From assembly GCA_937892955.1 (NCBI GenBank), contig CALBKH010000026.1:1-64000 (forward strand): a stretch of 64,000 nucleotides of DNA, in the 5' to 3' direction. How positions within the stretch are numbered: position 1 is the first letter of the stretch; each line of letters opens with the position of its first letter. A program made the position numbers and the translations under genes. Shown here piece after piece: positions 38,894-48,166 of the stretch. The notes under the pieces are model-generated. The model worked only from the letters and a program-made list of their open reading frames with translations. It was not told the origin of the DNA and made no database searches. The stretch is from an uncultured Alphaproteobacteria bacterium. GTDB taxonomy: Bacteria; Pseudomonadota; Alphaproteobacteria; Rhizobiales; Ancalomicrobiaceae.

Positions 38894-39301
38894 TCACTCC
38901 GGCTGCCAAGCCCGGTAGCCGGCGGCGCCGGCGGGCTTGCCGGAACCCAGGATCGAGCCCTGCGGGCGATGGGCCGCGGGGGTGCCGGTGGGATTGGGGC
39001 GATGCGGCTTCTGCCAGGGCCAGGGGGTGTAGCCCGTCTCCCGGCTCGGCGGCACGTCGGTCCGATGGTGCATCCAACCGTGCCAGCCCGGCGGAATGGC
39101 CGAGGCGTCGGCTTCGCCGGCGTAGATCACCCAACGGCGCTCGTGGCCGAAATAGGGATCGATCTTGCCGCCCTTGGTCCGGTAGTAGCGGTTGCCGAAC
39201 TCGTCCTCGCCGACCAATTCGCCGTTGAGACGGGTGTGCCACCAGGTGCCGAAGGTCTGCCCCTTCCACCAAGTGAACAAGAAGATCCAGAACTGCTTCA
39301 T
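38894..39301 (-). CDS. NADH:ubiquinone oxidoreductase accessory subunit NDUFA12-like
   Basis: 135 residues from ATG 39301, with GAGG 8 nt before it; a TTG two codons earlier is less likely. Conserved parts are GTWWHTRLNGELVGEDEFGN, YYRTKGG, RRWVIYAGEADAS and PPGWHGWMHH. This is the bacterial relative of mitochondrial complex I subunit NDUFA12 (B17.2), found in alphaproteobacteria, and is a taxonomic marker for the window. It probably acts in complex I assembly or stability. Confidence 0.93.
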   Translation of the reverse strand: MKQFWIFLFTWWKGQTFGTWWHTRLNGELVGEDEFGNRYYRTKGGKIDPYFGHERRWVIYAGEADASAIPPGWHGWMHHRTDVPPSRETGYTPWPWQKPHRPNPTGTPAAHRPQGSILGSGKPAGAAGYRAWQPE

Positions 39302-39331
39302 CGACAAGGCCTCGCTCGGATGTCGAGGCCG

Positions 39332-40093
39332 TTATGACGCCTGATGCGACGCCTGTCCAGTCGACGTTTCGGCGGGGTCCCGACGCGTCGTCGGCGCGCC
39401 GAAGCCGGCCGCATGGCGGCGATCGAGCGGAACGCGGGACGCCTTGGAGACCTTCGGCGCCGGGGCCGGCTGGGCGGGTTTCGCCGCGGCGACCGGCGGC
39501 GCCGACGTCACTCGGGCGGGCTGGTCGCTCGGCGCCGGCCGTTCGACGGCGTTCGTCGGGGCGCGCAGCGTTCCCTCCTGCAGTTCGCGCCAGCGCTGGC
39601 GCTGGCCGGCGAGCAGTTCGTCGGCGCCCTGCAACACGAAGTAGCCGCGCGTCCGATCGAGCACGAAAGCGCGATCGTCGTGGATCGCCGCGTCGATGCG
39701 CTTCAGCACGTTCGACGGCGACAAGGGCTTGGCGAGGACGAAATGGATCCCCGAAGCGATCGCCTTCTCCACCAGATTGCGGGTGGCGTGACCGGTGATG
39801 AGAATCACCGGCACCGAGACCAGCGGTCCGGAGCGCGGATCGCGCATCGAACGGACGAGCGACAGGCCATCGGCATCCGGCAGGTTCCAATCGGTGATCA
39901 GGAGATGCGGCGGCTCCACCAGCATCGAACGGTAGGCCTCGCCGGCGTTGTCGAAGGTGCGCACCCGATGGACGCGGGCGGCGTTCAGCATCGACCGGAC
40001 GATCGTCTGCATGGGCTTGGAATCGTCGACCACGACGACGTCGAGATCTTCGAGGGCGACGTCGTGCGCGCGATTGATTCGGATGTCCGACAT
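39332..40093 (-). CDS. Single-domain response regulator with long disordered tail
   Basis: 253 residues from ATG 40093, with GGGGAA 6 nt before it. The receiver domain is residues about 15-135: VVVVDDSKPM (acidic pair), the phospho-acceptor Asp in LLITDWNLPDADG, Thr in ILITGHAT and Lys in FVLAKPLSP. After a short helical part, the last 70 residues are Ala/Pro/Arg-rich with no output domain. It may work as a CheY-like or phosphorelay protein. No histidine kinase is near. Confidence 0.9.
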   Translation of the reverse strand: MSDIRINRAHDVALEDLDVVVVDDSKPMQTIVRSMLNAARVHRVRTFDNAGEAYRSMLVEPPHLLITDWNLPDADGLSLVRSMRDPRSGPLVSVPVILITGHATRNLVEKAIASGIHFVLAKPLSPSNVLKRIDAAIHDDRAFVLDRTRGYFVLQGADELLAGQRQRWRELQEGTLRAPTNAVERPAPSDQPARVTSAPPVAAAKPAQPAPAPKVSKASRVPLDRRHAAGFGAPTTRRDPAETSTGQASHQAS

Positions 40094-40802
40094 GGACCGT
40101 TCCCCACCGTGGCTCCGCTCCTTCGGCCGCCGGCCGCAGGACCCCTCGGAGCCTTCCCCCGGGACACCCCGCCCCTCCCCGGTGAAACCGGGAAAAGCGG
40201 CGCGCCGCGCCGATTCCGACAACGTTCCGACGGCCTTCGCCCGGTTCGCTGGAGATCGACGCGAAGCCACCTTCTCACATCCGTCTGAAGACCGGGTTCA
40301 ATCGAAACGCTGCATTTTCAAGGAATTCGATTCGAATTTTAGAGATCGCCGAGAGGTCCCTCGGCGGCGCTTCCGTCGTCCCCGTTTTCCACACGGTGGC
40401 CCACCATATTTAGCCGGCGCTACGTCGAAACACCCAAGCGCTTGACGCTCCTTCCGGACTCGGACTAGCTTTTTCCTCGTTCAGTACCGCGCGGCGCCGG
40501 TCGTCCGAGCCCACCGGATCTCCTGAGTGAAAAAAGAGTGTGATCGAGGCTTCCGGGCTGCGTCGTTCGACGTGTTCCGGGGCGACGCGGTTCCGTGTCC
40601 GCATCGCCGCCAGCGCCGGCCTCACGCCTTGTGGAAGGACCTCGTTAACCCTACATTTAGTGTTTGCGAGCACGCTGACCACAAGATATCCCGTTCCTCA
40701 GGACGGAATCATCGAAGCGAGGCGGCCACCGCCTCATGGGAAAGACGGAATCGGGAGGAAGGCCGGAGAGGCGCTTCCCGAAGGGCTCGAGGATCGAAGG
40801 AC
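40094..40802. other. Long intergenic region upstream of nrdJ
   Basis: About 700 bp without a gene. AT-rich parts are at 40310-40350 and 40640-40700. The nrdJ promoter and two NrdR boxes are in the second. No conserved B12-riboswitch core was found on reading it. Confidence 0.5.
40648..40694 (+). promoter_or_regulatory. Tandem NrdR boxes upstream of nrdJ
   Basis: Box 1 at 40648-40663 (ACCCTACATTTAGTGT) agrees at 13 of 16 positions with the palindromic NrdR consensus ACACTATATATAGTGT. Box 2 at 40679-40694 (CCACAAGATATCCCGT) resembles the ACACAAGATAT-type version. Their starts are 31 bp apart, the usual three-helical-turn spacing of NrdR pairs. They predict repression by NrdR with dATP/ATP sensing. 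Confidence 0.7.
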
Positions 40803-43800
40803 ATGCGCATCGAACGTCGCTTCACGACGGCCGGCCGTTCGCCCTATCAGGCGATCGAATTCCGCACCACCACGAGCGAGATCCGCAATCCGGACGGCTC
40901 GGTGGTGTTCAAGCTCGACGGCATCGAAGTGCCGGCCGCCTTCTCCCAGGTGGCCGCCGACATCCTCGCCCAGAAGTATTTCCGTAAAGCGGGCGTGCCG
41001 GCGCGGCTGAAGCGCGTCGAGGAATCGACCGTTCCGTCCTGGCTGTGGCGTTCGGTGCCCGACGAGGCGGCCCTCGCCGAGCTGCCCGAGAAGGAGCGCT
41101 GGGGTTCGGAGAACGACGCCCGTCAGGTCTTCGACCGTCTCGCCGGCACCTGGACCTACTGGGGCTGGAAGGGCGGCTATTTCGACGCCGAGGCCGATGC
41201 CCTCGCCTTCTTCGACGAGCTGCGCGCCCAGCTCGCCCTCCAGCTCGTCGCCCCCAACAGCCCGCAGTGGTTCAACACCGGTCTGCATTGGGCCTACGGC
41301 ATCGACGGTCCGTCGCAGGGCCACTTCTACGTCGATTTCGCCACCGGCGAGCTCGTCCGCTCGGCCTCGGCCTACGAGCATCCGCAGCCGCACGCCTGCT
41401 TCATCCAGTCGGTCGCCGACGACCTCGTCAACGACGGCGGCATCATGGACCTTTGGGTGCGCGAGGCGCGCCTGTTCAAGTACGGCTCCGGCACCGGCTC
41501 CAACTTCTCCCGGCTGCGCGGCGAAGGCGAGCGGCTGGGCGGCGGCGGCCGTTCCTCCGGCCTGATGAGCTTCCTCAAGATCGGCGACCGCGCCGCCGGC
41601 GCCATCAAGTCGGGCGGCACCACCCGCCGCGCCGCCAAGATGGTCGTCGTCGACGTCGATCACCCCGACATCGAGGAATACGTCAACTGGAAGGTGAAGG
41701 AGGAGCAGAAGGTCGCCGCCCTCGTCACCGGTTCCAAGACCGTCGCCAAGCATCTCTCGGCGGTGATGAAGGCCTGCGTCAACTGCGAGGGCTCGAACGA
41801 CGACTGCTTCGATCCGGCGAAGAACCCGGCGCTGAAGCGCGAAATCCGCGCCGCCAAGAAGGCCGCGGTGCCGGAGAACTACATCAAGCGGGTGATCCAG
41901 TTCGCCCGCCAGGGCTACACCGACATCCACTTCCCCGTGTTCGACACCGATTGGGATTCGGAAGCCTATCTGACCGTCTCCGGCCAGAACTCGAACAACT
42001 CGGTGCGCGTCACCGACGGCTTCCTCAAGGCGGTCGAGAGCGACGGCAAGTGGGACCTGATCCGCCGCACCGACGGCAAGATCAAGAAGACCATCGACGC
42101 CCGCGCCCTGTGGGAGGACATCGGTCACGCCGCCTGGGCCTCGGCCGATCCCGGCATCCAGTTCCACACCACCATCAACGACTGGCACACCTGCCCGGCG
42201 TCCGGTGAGATCCGCGCTTCCAATCCGTGCTCCGAGTACATGTTCCTCGACGACACGGCCTGCAATCTCGCCTCGATCAACCTCCTGCCCTATCGCACCG
42301 CCGACAACGGCTTCGACATCGACCGCTACGAGCACACCTGCCGTCTGTGGACGATCGTGCTCGAGATCTCGGTGCTGATGGCGCAGTTCCCGTCGAAGGA
42401 GATCGCCGAACTCTCCTATCGCTACCGCACCCTCGGCCTCGGCTACGCCAACATCGGCGGCCTGTTGATGACCTCGGGCATCCCCTACGACAGCCCGGAA
42501 GGCCGGGCGATCTGCGGGGCGCTGTCGTCGATCATGACCGGCGTCGCCTACGCCACCTCGGCCGAGATGGCCAAGGAACTCGGCGCCTTCCCCGGCTACG
42601 CCGAGAACGCCGAGGAGATGCTGCGGGTCATCCGCAACCACGCCCGCGCCGCCCGCGGCGAAGCGGAGGGCTACGAGAAGCTGTCGATCGCCCCGGTGCC
42701 GCTCGACCACGCCTCCTGCCCGAACAAGGGGCTGATCACCGCCGCCACCCGCGCCTGGGACGAGGCGGCGGCGCTCGGCGAGAAGTTCGGCTACCGCAAC
42801 GCCCAGGTCTCGGTCGTGGCGCCCACCGGCACCATCGGCCTGGTGATGGACTGCGACACCACCGGCATCGAGCCCGACTTCGCCCTGGTGAAGTTCAAGA
42901 AGCTGGCCGGCGGCGGCTACTTCAAGATCATCAACCAGTCGGTGACCTCGGCGCTGCGCGTCCTCGGCTACCGTGAGAGCGAGATCGCCGAGATCGAGGC
43001 CTACGCCGTCGGTCACGGCTCGATCGATCAGGCGCCGGGCGTCAACCCGACCACGCTGAAGGCGCGCGGCTTCACCGACGAGGCGCTGACCAAGGTCGCC
43101 GCAGGTCTCAAGTCGGCCTTCGACATCAAGTTCGTGTTCAACAAGTGGACGCTGAGCGAGGCCTTCTGCGTCGATACCCTCGGCTTCTCGGCCGAGCAGC
43201 TGAACGATCCGTCCTTCGAGATGCTGCCGGCGCTCGGCTTCACCAAGGCCGAGATCGAAGCCGCCAACATCCACGTCTGCGGCGCCATGACGGTCGAGGG
43301 CGCGCCGTTCCTCAAGGCCGAGCATCTGCCGGTCTTCGACTGCGCCAACCCCTGCGGTCGGACGGGCAAGCGCTTCCTCTCGGTGGAGAGCCACATCCGC
43401 ATGATGGCGGCGGCCCAGCCGTTCATCTCGGGGGCGATCTCCAAGACCATCAACATGCCCAACGACGCCACCGTCGAGGACTGCAAGAACGCCTATCTCC
43501 TGTCCTGGCGTCTGGCGCTCAAGGCCAACGCGCTCTATCGCGACGGCTCCAAGCTGTCGCAGCCGCTGAACGCCCAGCTCGTCGCCGACGACGAGGACGA
43601 GGCGGAAGAGGCGATCGAGGCGATGCGGTCGAGCGAGCCGGCGCAGTCGCGCGCCGCGGTCATGGCCGAACGGATCGTCGAACGGATCATCGAGCGCAAC
43701 GTCCGCAACCGTGAGAAGCTGCCGAACCGCCGCAAGGGCTACACCCAGAAGGCGATCGTCGGCGGGCACAAGGTCTACCTGCGCACCGGCGAATACGACG

Positions 43801-44507
43801 ACGGTCGCATCGGCGAGATCTTCATCGACATGCACAAGGAAGGCGCCGCCTTCCGCTCGTTGATGAACAACTTCGCCATCGCGGTGTCGCTGGGCCTGCA
43901 GTACGGCGTGCCGCTCGAGGAATACGTCGACGCCTTCACCTTCACCCGCTTCGAGCCGGCCGGCATGGTGCTCGGCAACGAGGCGATCAAGAACGCCACG
44001 TCGATCCTCGACTACGTGTTCCGCGAGCTGGCGGTCTCCTATCTCGGCCGCCACGACCTCGCCCACGTCAAGCCCGAGGACATCGGCGCCACCGCCATGG
44101 GCTCCGGCGTCGAGGAGGGCTCCAAGCCCACTCCGGGCCCGGAAGCGGTGGTCTCCCGCGGCCTCGTTCGCGGCAAGGTGGCCGAGCGTCTGAAGGTGGT
44201 GGAAGGGGCGAAGTCGACCTCCGGCGGCCAGCCGGCGGGCTCCGTCTCCCACACCCAGACCGCTGCCTCGGCGATCGCCGCCGTCTTCGGCGCAACGGCG
44301 CTGAAGCAGGACGCGGCCTACGAGACCCGTCCGGCCACCGCCGGCAAGACCGAGGCGAAGACCGACACCGTCGCCGAGCGTCGCGCCGAAGCCCGCATGA
44401 AGGGCTACGAGGGCGAGGCCTGCACCGAGTGCGGCAACTTCACCATGGTGCGCAACGGCACCTGCCTGAAGTGCGACACCTGCGGGAGCACGAGCGGCTG
44501 CTCGTGA
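40803..44507 (+). CDS. nrdJ: Adenosylcobalamin-dependent (class II) ribonucleotide reductase
   Basis: 1234 residues from ATG 40803; upstream in-frame sequence covers the promoter and is rejected. The N-terminal half has the reductase core: [37 protein letters not shown] with active-site residues, and [24 protein letters not shown]. The C-terminal third is the long alphaproteobacterial extension, ending in a Zn-ribbon-like and redox Cys region ([21 protein letters not shown]). It makes dNTP precursors with or without oxygen, using coenzyme B12. Regulation by NrdR is indicated by the two boxes upstream. Confidence 0.96.
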   Translation: MRIERRFTTAGRSPYQAIEFRTTTSEIRNPDGSVVFKLDGIEVPAAFSQVAADILAQKYFRKAGVPARLKRVEESTVPSWLWRSVPDEAALAELPEKERWGSENDARQVFDRLAGTWTYWGWKGGYFDAEADALAFFDELRAQLALQLVAPNSPQWFNTGLHWAYGIDGPSQGHFYVDFATGELVRSASAYEHPQPHACFIQSVADDLVNDGGIMDLWVREARLFKYGSGTGSNFSRLRGEGERLGGGGRSSGLMSFLKIGDRAAGAIKSGGTTRRAAKMVVVDVDHPDIEEYVNWKVKEEQKVAALVTGSKTVAKHLSAVMKACVNCEGSNDDCFDPAKNPALKREIRAAKKAAVPENYIKRVIQFARQGYTDIHFPVFDTDWDSEAYLTVSGQNSNNSVRVTDGFLKAVESDGKWDLIRRTDGKIKKTIDARALWEDIGHAAWASADPGIQFHTTINDWHTCPASGEIRASNPCSEYMFLDDTACNLASINLLPYRTADNGFDIDRYEHTCRLWTIVLEISVLMAQFPSKEIAELSYRYRTLGLGYANIGGLLMTSGIPYDSPEGRAICGALSSIMTGVAYATSAEMAKELGAFPGYAENAEEMLRVIRNHARAARGEAEGYEKLSIAPVPLDHASCPNKGLITAATRAWDEAAALGEKFGYRNAQVSVVAPTGTIGLVMDCDTTGIEPDFALVKFKKLAGGGYFKIINQSVTSALRVLGYRESEIAEIEAYAVGHGSIDQAPGVNPTTLKARGFTDEALTKVAAGLKSAFDIKFVFNKWTLSEAFCVDTLGFSAEQLNDPSFEMLPALGFTKAEIEAANIHVCGAMTVEGAPFLKAEHLPVFDCANPCGRTGKRFLSVESHIRMMAAAQPFISGAISKTINMPNDATVEDCKNAYLLSWRLALKANALYRDGSKLSQPLNAQLVADDEDEAEEAIEAMRSSEPAQSRAAVMAERIVERIIERNVRNREKLPNRRKGYTQKAIVGGHKVYLRTGEYDDGRIGEIFIDMHKEGAAFRSLMNNFAIAVSLGLQYGVPLEEYVDAFTFTRFEPAGMVLGNEAIKNATSILDYVFRELAVSYLGRHDLAHVKPEDIGATAMGSGVEEGSKPTPGPEAVVSRGLVRGKVAERLKVVEGAKSTSGGQPAGSVSHTQTAASAIAAVFGATALKQDAAYETRPATAGKTEAKTDTVAERRAEARMKGYEGEACTECGNFTMVRNGTCLKCDTCGSTSGCS

Positions 44508-44531
44508 AGCAACACCGCAGGGAATGGCGAA

Positions 44532-44558
44532 TTCCGCGCACCTCCTGGGTGCGCGGAA
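44532..44558 (+). terminator. Hairpin after nrdJ
   Basis: The perfect 11-bp stem TTCCGCGCACC/GGTGCGCGGAA with a 5-nt loop starts 25 nt after the nrdJ stop. The following sequence is AT-rich but not a T-run. Confidence 0.55.
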
Positions 44559-44589
44559 ATCATAAATCGAACAAATCAGGAATCAACCT

Positions 44590-44624
44590 GAGAAAGAAAA
44601 AGCCGAGGAGTCGCCTCCCCGGCT
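44590..44624 (-). terminator. Minus-strand rho-independent terminator without a known gene before it
   Basis: AGCCG-A-GGAG / CTCC-C-CGGCT (44601-44610 with 44615-44624) forms a stem that, read on the minus strand, is followed by TTTTTCTTTCTC. No convincing minus-strand gene ends here; it may end a small RNA from about 44630-44770 or act also for nrdJ. Confidence 0.55.
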
Positions 44625-44764
44625 CTACCCGTGAAGCCCTAGCCGGACTACTGACGGGCGACGAACACTGCCGAAACAGCATCCTCGTTAGCACCCAGGA
44701 CTGTTGCGGATTCGGTGATGAGAGTCGAGCGGAACGCCGGCGATTTTCTACAGGTGAAAATATC

Positions 44765-44938
44765 ATGGCGACCAATCCTCCGTCTGGCGACGGCCACCGC
44801 AACGGGGCTGTCAGAGATCGCTCCCAGGTCTTCAATCCGAAGACCGAGACATGGACCAAACGCGACGCCGACACCGGCAGGTTCATGGATGGGAAGAAGG
44901 ACGGCACTCCGTTCAAGGGTGTGCGCAAGGAAAAGTGA
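44765..44938 (+). CDS. Small conserved-looking hydrophilic protein
   Basis: 57 residues from ATG 44765, with AGGTGA 7 nt before it. It is very rich in Lys, Arg, Asp and Gly, with the pattern RSQVFNPKTETW, KRDADTGRFMDGKKDGTPFKGVRKEK. Similar short proteins occur widely in Rhizobiales genomes, sometimes in several copies; this is from memory of the pattern, not a search. There is no signal peptide or membrane helix. A terminator follows at 44983. The function is unknown. Confidence 0.7.
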   Translation: MATNPPSGDGHRNGAVRDRSQVFNPKTETWTKRDADTGRFMDGKKDGTPFKGVRKEK

Positions 44939-44982
44939 CGAGACCGGGCGGTCTCCCACAATGCACATATCCCATGAAGAAG

Positions 44983-45013
44983 GACGCGCCCCTTCCGGGG
45001 CGTGTCGCGTTTT
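44983..45013 (+). terminator. Terminator after the small hydrophilic protein gene
   Basis: GACGCGCCCC and GGGGCGTGTC form a 10-bp stem with one G-U pair and a TTCC loop, followed by GCGTTTTCGC. Confidence 0.6.
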
Positions 45014-45280
45014 CGCACGGTCGGCGGGAGGCTGCTCCGGGCCGGAGCCCGGAAGTGCGCGTCGAGAGGCCGGCGCCACCACGCCGCCCGCCATGTCCAA
45101 ACCACCATACCGGTCAGACTTCGCCCGGCCCGTGTCAAGTAAATCGAACGCGTATGTTCACATCCGGAGACCGAGACGAAGACCTCGGAAAATTCATCGT
45201 CCGTATTGCCTACGCAGTCGGGCGCATGGAAAAATGTCGGGATGGAGAGTAAGAACTCGCCTCCGAAAGGCCGACTCGAA

Positions 45281-45445
45281 ATGCATACGCACAAAGACCA
45301 TTCGCGGCGCCTGATCGTCACCATCGGCGTCGCCGCCACCCTCGTCGCTCTCCTCACGGCACACCACGAGAAGCTCGTCCCCGCCTCGCCCGAGGCGGCG
45401 CTGCGGCAGGCCGCGGTCCAGGACGCCGTGCCGCCGATCCACTGA
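45281..45445 (+). CDS. Possible small membrane protein
   Basis: 54 residues from ATG 45281 (MHTHKDHSRR), preceded by GAAAGG. One hydrophobic stretch (LIVTIGVAATLVALLTA) fits a membrane helix or signal peptide, followed by HHEKLVP and an Ala-rich end. There is no family match that I know. It could be chance, but the positive-inside start and the helix give some support. An in-frame ATG at 45242 would lengthen it. Confidence 0.3.
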   Translation: MHTHKDHSRRLIVTIGVAATLVALLTAHHEKLVPASPEAALRQAAVQDAVPPIH

Positions 45446-45623
45446 CGGGCGTTCCCCTCCGATCCGATTCTCGGCTCGTCGGCCCGGCCTCGTGCCGTCG
45501 GCTCGGTCTCACACCGTCGGACCAGGATACGAAGCCGCCTTCTCCCGTCGCGGGACCTTCGCGCAATTTTCGACCCGGCGGATCTTCCGCTTCGAAGTTG
45601 CCACCGGCATCACCCGGACCATG

Positions 45624-45736
45624 GACCGTCATCCCCGGCCGAAGCGAAGCGCAGGGGAAGGGGATCCATGGGCGTTTCAACGAGTGGAGACCATGGATCC
45701 CCTTCCCTCGCCTTCGGCTCGCCGGGGATGACGGTC
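45624..45736. repeat. Dispersed palindromic repeat, copy 1
   Basis: A 113-bp element with 16-bp perfect terminal inverted repeats (GACCGTCATCCCCGGC at the left end, its complement at 45721-45736) and an inner GGGGAAGGGGATCCA/TGGATCCCCTTCCC pair. A second copy is at 58729-58844. It is a REP/MITE-like extragenic palindrome; the remainder of the 45446-45924 gap shows nothing else. Confidence 0.85.
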
Positions 45737-45924
45737 GACTTCTGGGCGACGAAATCGGCCATTCGCCGCTCGGACGAATTACGCACCGGCTCCCTCGCGG
45801 GAGAAGGAAGGAGGCGCGTTCGCGCCGCCGGAGCCGCGCGGGCCGCGCCGAGCGGCCGCGGGCCGAGTTCGGCCATGACGGACATCGAATTCGAGATCTT
45901 CGCCGGCCGTTCGCCGCCGCCGGG

Positions 45925-46542
45925 TCAGACGTCCGACGCCGCCGGTGCGTCCTTCTTCTTGCCGATCTTCGGCTCGGTGCCGGCCAGCAGCCGGGCGATG
46001 TTCTCCTTGTGGCGGATCCACACAAGCACGGCGAGGGCGATCAGCACCGCGGCGAGCGTCGTCGAGACCCAACCGCCGATCCACATCGCCACCGGCACCA
46101 CCGCGGAGGCGGTCAGCGCCGCCAGCGACGAGATGCGGAAGATCCCCGCCATCGCCAGCCACACGCCGCAGAAGGCGAGCGCCGCCGGCCAATGGAGGCC
46201 GAGGAGGCAGCCGATGTAGGTCGCCACTCCCTTGCCGCCCTTGAAGCCGAGCCAGACCGGGAAGAGATGGCCGAGGAAGGCGCCGACGCCCGCCGCCATC
46301 GCCGCGCCTTCACCGGCGAACTGGCGGGCGATCAGGATCGCCACCGTGCCCTTGAAGACGTCGGCGAGGAGCGTCGCCGCGGCGAGGCCCTTGCGGCCGG
46401 TGCGCAGCACGTTGGTGGCGCCGATGTTGCCCGAACCGATCGAGCGGATGTCGCCGAGCCCGGCGGCACGCGTCAGCACGAGGCCGAAGGGGATCGAGCC
46501 GAGGCCGTAACCGAAGACCAGAGCGACGAGGATCGCGAGCAT
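45925..46542 (-). CDS. plsY: Glycerol-3-phosphate acyltransferase PlsY
   Basis: 205 residues from ATG 46542. Five or more membrane helices; family motifs are [47 protein letters not shown] and the C-terminal loop [22 protein letters not shown]. PlsY uses acyl-phosphate to acylate glycerol-3-phosphate, the first step of phospholipid synthesis. It is 275 bp downstream of the pyrBC-like genes on the same strand. Confidence 0.95.
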   Translation of the reverse strand: MLAILVALVFGYGLGSIPFGLVLTRAAGLGDIRSIGSGNIGATNVLRTGRKGLAAATLLADVFKGTVAILIARQFAGEGAAMAAGVGAFLGHLFPVWLGFKGGKGVATYIGCLLGLHWPAALAFCGVWLAMAGIFRISSLAALTASAVVPVAMWIGGWVSTTLAAVLIALAVLVWIRHKENIARLLAGTEPKIGKKKDAPAASDV

Positions 46543-46630
46543 GGGGCGCGGGCTCCGAAAAGGATACGACCGATCCGACGTATGCCCATTTCGATCGAGA
46601 TTCGAAACGGGCATTCCATCGCCTGATCGT

Positions 46631-46755
46631 CCCCTCCCCCCCTGGAGGGGGAGGGACAGGGAGGGGGGGGGCGGGGAATCGCCCCGAGTATCGAGCGCCT
46701 AAGGCGCGGAACCGTCACCCCCCCTCTCTGTCTCTCCCCCTCCAGGGGGGAGAGG
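46631..46755. repeat. G/C-homopolymer inverted repeat between plsY and the pyrC-like gene
   Basis: The left arm (46631-46671) and right arm (46718-46755) are near-perfect reverse complements made of C-rich, CTGGAG/CTCCAG-centred and G-rich runs. They enclose about 45 bp. It could form a long hairpin or G-quadruplex, or be a separate repeat family. Confidence 0.7.
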
Positions 46756-46817
46756 ACCGGAGGATAGCGCCTTCGACTCGCGGGCGCCGCAACGTGGGGA
46801 CCCCGCTCCGAGCGTGA

Positions 46818-48158
46818 TCAGTCGATGACGTGGATCGTACGCCCGCCGACCAGCGTGCGCACCACCCGGCCGGCGAATTTCGCGTCCTCGAACGGCGTGT
46901 TCTTCGAGCGCGAGGCGAGCGCCGCCTTGTCGAGGAGCCACGGCATGCCCGGGTCGATCACCGCCAGATCGGCGCGCGCGCCCGGCGACAGCCGCCCCGC
47001 CTCGAGCCCCAGCCGCTCGGCCGGACGCAGCGACAACGCCTCGACCATCCGCTTCCACGAGACCCGACCGTCGTGGACGAGCCGCAGCGCCGCCGCCGCC
47101 AGCGTCTCGAGCCCGACCGCGCCGTCGGCCGCTTCGGCGAAGGGGTGGCGCTTGGTCTCGACGTCCTGCGGATCGTGACCGGAGACGACGATGTCGATGA
47201 CGCCGGAGGCGAGCCCCTCGATCATCGCCTGCCGGTCGTCCTCGGAGCGCAGCGGCGGCGAGAATTTGAGGAACGACCGGTAGGTGCCGATGTCGAGTTC
47301 GTTGAGGGAGAGGTGATTGATCGACACCGCCGCGGTGACGTCGAGGCCCCGCGCCTTGGCGATGCGCAGGATCTCGACCGAATCCGCCGTCGACACCTGA
47401 CTGGCGTGATAGCGGCCGCGGGTCAGCGCCACGAGCCGCATGTCGCGCTCGAGCATGATCGTCTCGGCCTCGCGCGGGATGCCCGGCAGGCCCATGCGGG
47501 TGGCGAACTCGCCTTCGGTGGCCACACCGGCGCCGGCGAGCGAGGGATCCTCGACGTGATGGACGATCAGCGCGCCGAAATCGCGGGCGTAGGTCAGCGC
47601 CCGGCGCATCACCAGCGACGAGGCGACCGAGTGGCGCGCGTCGGTGAAGGCGACCGCGCCGGCTTCCGAGAGCAGACCGAACTCGGTGGTCTCCTTGCCC
47701 TCCTGGCCCTTGGTCAGCGCCGCCATCGGATGGATGCGGACATCCGCCTCCTCCCGCGCCCGGCGCAGCACGAAGTCGACCAGCGCCGGATCGTCGATCA
47801 CCGGATCGGTGTCGGGCATGGTGACGATGGTGGTGACACCGCCCGCGGCCGCGGCGCGGCTGGCCGAGGCGAAGGTCTCGCGATGCTCGTGGCCCGGCTC
47901 GCCGAGGAAGACGCGCATGTCGACGAGGCCCGGCACGATGACCTTGGCCCGCGCGTCGACCACTTCCCAGCCTTCCGGCGAACCCTGGTTCAACACCTCG
48001 GGGCCGGCGGCGAGGATGCGCCCCTCGGCGACGATCACCGAGCCGACCGCGTCGAGATCGCGCGAGGGATCGACGATGCGGGCGCCGGCGAAGACGGTGG
48101 GGCGGTGATCGGCGCTGCGGCGGTCGCCCAGGCGCGCGTCGGGAGCTTTCGGCGTCAT
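46818..48158 (-). CDS. pyrC: Dihydroorotase-like protein lacking metal ligands (PyrC/PyrX type)
   Basis: 446 residues from ATG 48158, 8 bp after the pyrB stop. The amidohydrolase fold is clear, but the HxH metal motif after beta-strand 1 reads LVDMRVFLGEPG instead of MHVHLREPG. The final Asp motif reads VSGHDPQ instead of TDHAPH. Both changes argue against catalysis. Such pseudo-dihydroorotases form a structural complex with aspartate transcarbamoylase in several proteobacteria. A separate active dihydroorotase would then be needed elsewhere in the genome. Databases usually still name it pyrC. Confidence 0.9.
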   Translation of the reverse strand: MTPKAPDARLGDRRSADHRPTVFAGARIVDPSRDLDAVGSVIVAEGRILAAGPEVLNQGSPEGWEVVDARAKVIVPGLVDMRVFLGEPGHEHRETFASASRAAAAGGVTTIVTMPDTDPVIDDPALVDFVLRRAREEADVRIHPMAALTKGQEGKETTEFGLLSEAGAVAFTDARHSVASSLVMRRALTYARDFGALIVHHVEDPSLAGAGVATEGEFATRMGLPGIPREAETIMLERDMRLVALTRGRYHASQVSTADSVEILRIAKARGLDVTAAVSINHLSLNELDIGTYRSFLKFSPPLRSEDDRQAMIEGLASGVIDIVVSGHDPQDVETKRHPFAEAADGAVGLETLAAAALRLVHDGRVSWKRMVEALSLRPAERLGLEAGRLSPGARADLAVIDPGMPWLLDKAALASRSKNTPFEDAKFAGRVVRTLVGGRTIHVID

Positions 48159-48166
48159 CGGCGGCC

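Noticed and set aside
40271..40802. Cobalamin riboswitch before nrdJ
   Set aside because: No B12-box-like conserved core or expected helix pattern was found on reading; the NrdR boxes explain regulation better.
40734..44252. 1172-codon minus-strand frame opposite nrdJ
   Set aside because: A codon-bias shadow; nrdJ on the plus strand is complete with all family motifs.
44648..45100. 150-codon minus-strand gene ending before the minus-strand terminator
   Set aside because: It overlaps the better-supported small plus-strand gene, has no recognisable motif and no suitable internal start; a small RNA explains the terminator better. The segment coding ANEDAVSAVFVARQ was considered as a tmRNA tag, but its end does not fit known tags.
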